Shown: positions 18,681 to 21,387 of the stretch, piece by piece
Position numbering within the stretch: the stretch's first letter is position 1
Layout: each line of letters begins with the position of its first letter
Assembly (NCBI GenBank): GCA_022592435.1
Contig: JABYQS010000472.1
Location: forward strand, 1 to 21,387
DNA: 21,387 nucleotides
From: Cerioporus squamosus
Lineage: Eukaryota > Basidiomycota > Agaricomycetes > Polyporales > Polyporaceae
Direction of reading: 5' to 3'
The notes under the pieces: model-generated
Seen by the model: the letters and a program-made list of their open reading frames with translations, nothing else
Told to the model about the DNA's origin: nothing
The model's database searches: none
Position numbers and translations under genes: made by a program

Positions 18681-20374
18681 TTACTGCGCTGTGGCCTGCG
18701 CGACAAACGCGTTGTAGTTGAACGCGGTCGGGTTCGGGTTGAAGGTGAAGCCGTCGGGCTTGAGGTCGATGACGGTCTGGTCGTTGCGGGTGAGGACGCC
18801 GTGCATGAAGCCGTTGGGCTGGATGGGCAGTGAGAGCTTGTTCACGCCTGCCTTGACGTCAAACGTCTGGGCATCGCTGTCCGTGCTGGAGAGCGTGAGC
18901 TTGCCGTCCGCGGTGGCGAGGACGACAGCCCACATCTTGTCCTGGAACTGCAACGCGGAACAAGAGCAGGTTAGTCATCGGCCAGGGCACCGAGGGTGAG
19001 AAAGAGCACGTACGAGCTGGAAGTCGGTCGGGGGGCCGACAGGGTCAGCAGGCGTCGCGTTCTTGGGGTGCGGGCGCGCCCACATGACGAGCTGGTCCTT
19101 CTCGACGGCAGGAGCCTGGCCGGTCTTGAACTGCGTCGCGAAGAAGTTGGTGAGGCTGAGCCAGCCCTGGTGGTCGAAGCCGTTGACCCACGCCTCGGAG
19201 CCGGGCGGGAGCTGGCCGTGCTGGGGGCCGATGTAGTGGGACTCGCCGAAGTCGTTCCAGGTGACGATCTCGACGAGCGAGACCTTGTCGCGGTTCGCGA
19301 TCACGTTCTCCCAGCGGGAGACCCAGAGGTGCTCGTCGCCGTCGAAGACGAAGTTCTTGTTGAACGACTGCTGGCCGAAGTGCGTGAAGAACCACGGCGC
19401 GACGGCCGCCATGTACGTCTGCGCGCTGCCCTGGACGGCCGCTAGGCCGGTCAGGTGCGCGTTGTCGGTGTCGAACGAGCCGATAAACTTCTGGAGGGCG
19501 GCTTCTCCGTTGGCGTCGATGTTGTTGAGGTCGACACCGGGAAGGAGGGTGCCTGCCTGGGCGACCTTGAGGTCAATGGGCCACCCAGAGTTGAACTAGG
19601 GGGTAGCAAGGTTAGGCTCTGACTCCCGAGAGGGCAGAGACGCGTTCGCTTACGTTGAAGTCGCCATCCATGACACCAGAGAACGTGCCGAAGGTGGCGG
19701 GATCGATGAAGAAGGACGGGACGAAGTGGACCTTGCCGGTCGTTTCGGGATGCTGAGTGTACTCAGCCTTCCAGCCGCCGGGGACGTCGCCGCCGTGCCC
19801 GAAGTCGCAAGCCTCTCCGGCGAAGGTGGAGACAAACGCCTTGCCATCGACGGTGAACTGGTTCGGGCGGCTCGCAAAGTCAAGCGTCAGCTTGCGGATC
19901 TGGTCGGCGTCACCGGTGGCCTTGCACGGGAAGGAGCTGATGATGACGGCGGTGACAGACAGTCGATCAGCATTGGCGCACTCCACCGAGGAAGCCGGGC
20001 GCGTACCTCATGTCAAACGAGAAGAAGAGTTTGAAGTTGGAGTTGAGCTGCTCGGCGGCGGTGAAGCTGCATACCGGTCAGTTCGTCGTCCCTCAGGCGA
20101 GAGCACAGACGGGCACATACGCGTTGTCGGCTTGTGTCGAGGTGAAGGGGTCGTTACCGATATTGAGGGCGAAGCCATCAATACCGTTGGCCTGAGCCAA
20201 CGATATGTCCGACTTCCAGTCGTCGACTGTGAAGGCCGCGGTGAGGCCGACGATATGGTGGGCGACCACGACCTTAGGGACGCCAGACTGGCGGGGAACC
20301 TTCATGGGGGCGGCATTGACGAATGCCGCAGCGGCGAGGAGGCCGACGGAGTAGAGCGTAGAGCGGAAGTGCAT
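18681..20374 (-). CDS. Secreted glycoside hydrolase family 71 (alpha-1,3-glucanase / mutanase)
   Basis: GH71 enzymes hydrolyse alpha-1,3-glucan, a fungal wall polymer, in wall remodelling or attack on other fungi. Minus-strand exons are 20374..20121, 20066..20007, 19936..19654, 19595..19014 and 18947..18681 (TAA), with introns of 54-70 bp and all phases closed, giving 481 residues. A signal peptide is clear (MHFRSTLYSVGLLAAAAFVN, likely cut after ...VNA). The mature protein opens with VPKVVVAHHIVGL, the usual GH71 beginning, followed by DDWKSDISLAQANGIDGFAL, NSNFKLFFSFDM, FGHGGDVPGGWKAEY, APWFFTHFGQQSFNKNFVFD, DEHLWVSRWENVI and VEIVTWNDFGESHYIGPQHG. Asp 314 and Glu 317 in WNDFGES are, from family knowledge, the likely catalytic pair. 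A C-terminal beta-rich part (FQDKMWAVVLATADGKLTL ... FNYNAFVAQ) follows. No separate carbohydrate-binding module is seen. Confidence 0.95.
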
Positions 20375-21387
20375 GTGTGCGGTCGGGGAGTTGATCGTAA
20401 TGAACGTGAGGAGGTCTACTGGTCGTGAGTAGAGTAAACAGCAAGAGCTGGATGACGTCTAGCGTCGGGAAGAAAGGAAATAAGTATAGGGAGAAGGGGA
20501 AATTGACGTTCGACGTCGATGAAGGCCTTGATAGCACTGCTCCGAAGGACGGGGCATCCTTGTCGGACGTGAGGCAGTTTATAACGGGCAGGAGGAGAGC
20601 CAGCCGCCGAGTGCGGCTGCCGGGAGCGCGCGGAGGAGACAATACGCGCATGGAACAATGATGGACGGTTAGGGGAAGCGCGGGTGTCGAGAGGAGCATG
20701 GCTGATGCTCGTTTCTGAATCCGGGGGTCGGGGCTGCTGCACGGACTGCCCGCCGCCAGTCGCGCTATTGTGGCTGCGCCCTTGTCCGCATTTGGGTGTT
20801 TGCCACCGGCTGGATACCAAACACCTGCCTTATCGGGTAGTAGGCGCCGGCAGCCTGACGACTGAGCTCGCGGGCAGCGCTGCGAGTTTGATGATCCCCC
20901 TGGACGGCGCGTAGGTGCCGGTGCTCGACGAGCGAGGCAGCAGCCGCCCAACGTTTCATGATCCTGTCGTGGTTACCGGATAGTCAATTTCCATCGCAAG
21001 GGAAGGCGAGAGGCTGTTCTCGCACGCACCTCCAGCTCTGGCTTGGCTCTCCCTGGAATTTGTTCGCAGCAAGGCAGCACGGGCGCATCCACCGCCAGCG
21101 TATATGCGCATAGTCGCGCAGGAAACAGTGGCCATCATCCACGATGTGTGACAGTTGCGGGCGCTGACGATGCTCTTCAAGCCTACGGAGGGCCTCGTGA
21201 GACGTCTAGATGCTTCATGTGGTCGATATTAGCCAATTCGCAGTACCAGAGATCAGAGTGTGCTCCGACTATCTGCCAGACGAGGGACGGAGTCTTGGAA
21301 GCTGTGTGAATTGGAGATGGTGGTAGGAGAGCAAGCTCAGCTCAAACGAAAGCTGTGCGCAATATCCGGGTCGTACCACGTGGTCAC
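20375..21387. other. Upstream region of the GH71 gene, no gene seen to the window edge
   Basis: This 1,013-base stretch holds the GH71 leader and promoter. The open frames here (for example minus 20274-20951 and 20416-20820) overlap the leader, have skewed composition and show no domain. The right-most about 400 bases, from about 20960, show no coding region, RNA gene or repeat that I can support. They may be the promoter or tail of a gene lying beyond the window. Confidence 0.4.
20577..20584 (-). promoter_or_regulatory. TATA-like motif upstream of the GH71 gene
   Basis: On the minus strand the sequence reads gttataaa, about 205 bases before the GH71 ATG. It is the best TATA match in this upstream region, but the distance implies a rather long leader, so it is only a candidate. 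Confidence 0.3.

Noticed and set aside
18975..19445. Plus-strand open frames opposite the GH71 exon 4
   Set aside because: Antisense shadows of a strongly biased coding exon, with Arg/Val/Glu-rich composition typical of such frames.
20274..20951. Long minus-strand frame overlapping the GH71 start as an N-terminal extension
   Set aside because: It is in a different frame from the GH71 protein, and the ATG at 20374 begins a clear signal peptide.

Overview
The window looks like nuclear DNA of a filamentous basidiomycete, most likely an Agaricomycete. It is GC-rich. Nearly every gene is broken by short GT..AG introns (mostly 48-90 bp, many with CTRAC-type branch sites just before the acceptor), and intergenic gaps are a few hundred bases. 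The gene set is typically fungal: Sen1 helicase, SAGA subunit Sgf29, translin, a secreted GH71 alpha-1,3-glucanase, a small heat-shock protein and coproporphyrinogen oxidase. The exact taxon cannot be fixed from the sequence alone.

Layout. 1-717 (-): 5' part of coproporphyrinogen III oxidase (HEM13), cut by the window edge. 718-1632: non-coding, holding a MITE-like element (about 959-1394) with long terminal inverted repeats and a perfect 28-bp palindrome. 1633-2976 (-): orphan protein with nucleotidyltransferase-fold motifs. 3359-4771 (+): histone-fold protein of the Dpb3/CHRAC1 type. 5023-5654 (-): Hsp20, with a heat-shock-element-like site upstream. 6208-7596 (-): SGF29. 8076-9114 (-): translin. 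About 9795-10329 (+): unrecognised protein with a frame break near its start. 10835-17590 (+): SEN1, 12 exons, 1921 codons. 17591-18680: no convincing gene. 18681-20374 (-): secreted GH71 alpha-1,3-glucanase. 20375-21387: upstream DNA with no gene seen.

The genes are unrelated housekeeping or stress functions in ordinary fungal gene order. There is no sign of a gene cluster, defence island or integrated virus. Several act in the nucleus (Sen1 in transcription termination and R-loop removal, Sgf29 as chromatin reader, the histone-fold protein in replication or remodelling), but nothing in the sequence shows that they are co-regulated.

The most informative observation about the sequence is that the first about 3.9 kb carries five places where one missing base breaks an otherwise intact conserved gene, nearly always in a short homopolymer. 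The well-modelled genes of the remaining 17 kb need none. That pattern points to local assembly error rather than gene decay. Other points of interest are the MITE-like element, a GC-AG intron in SEN1, an unusually long (405 bp) first intron in SEN1, and the orphan nucleotidyltransferase-like gene. I did not find a convincing new biological system.
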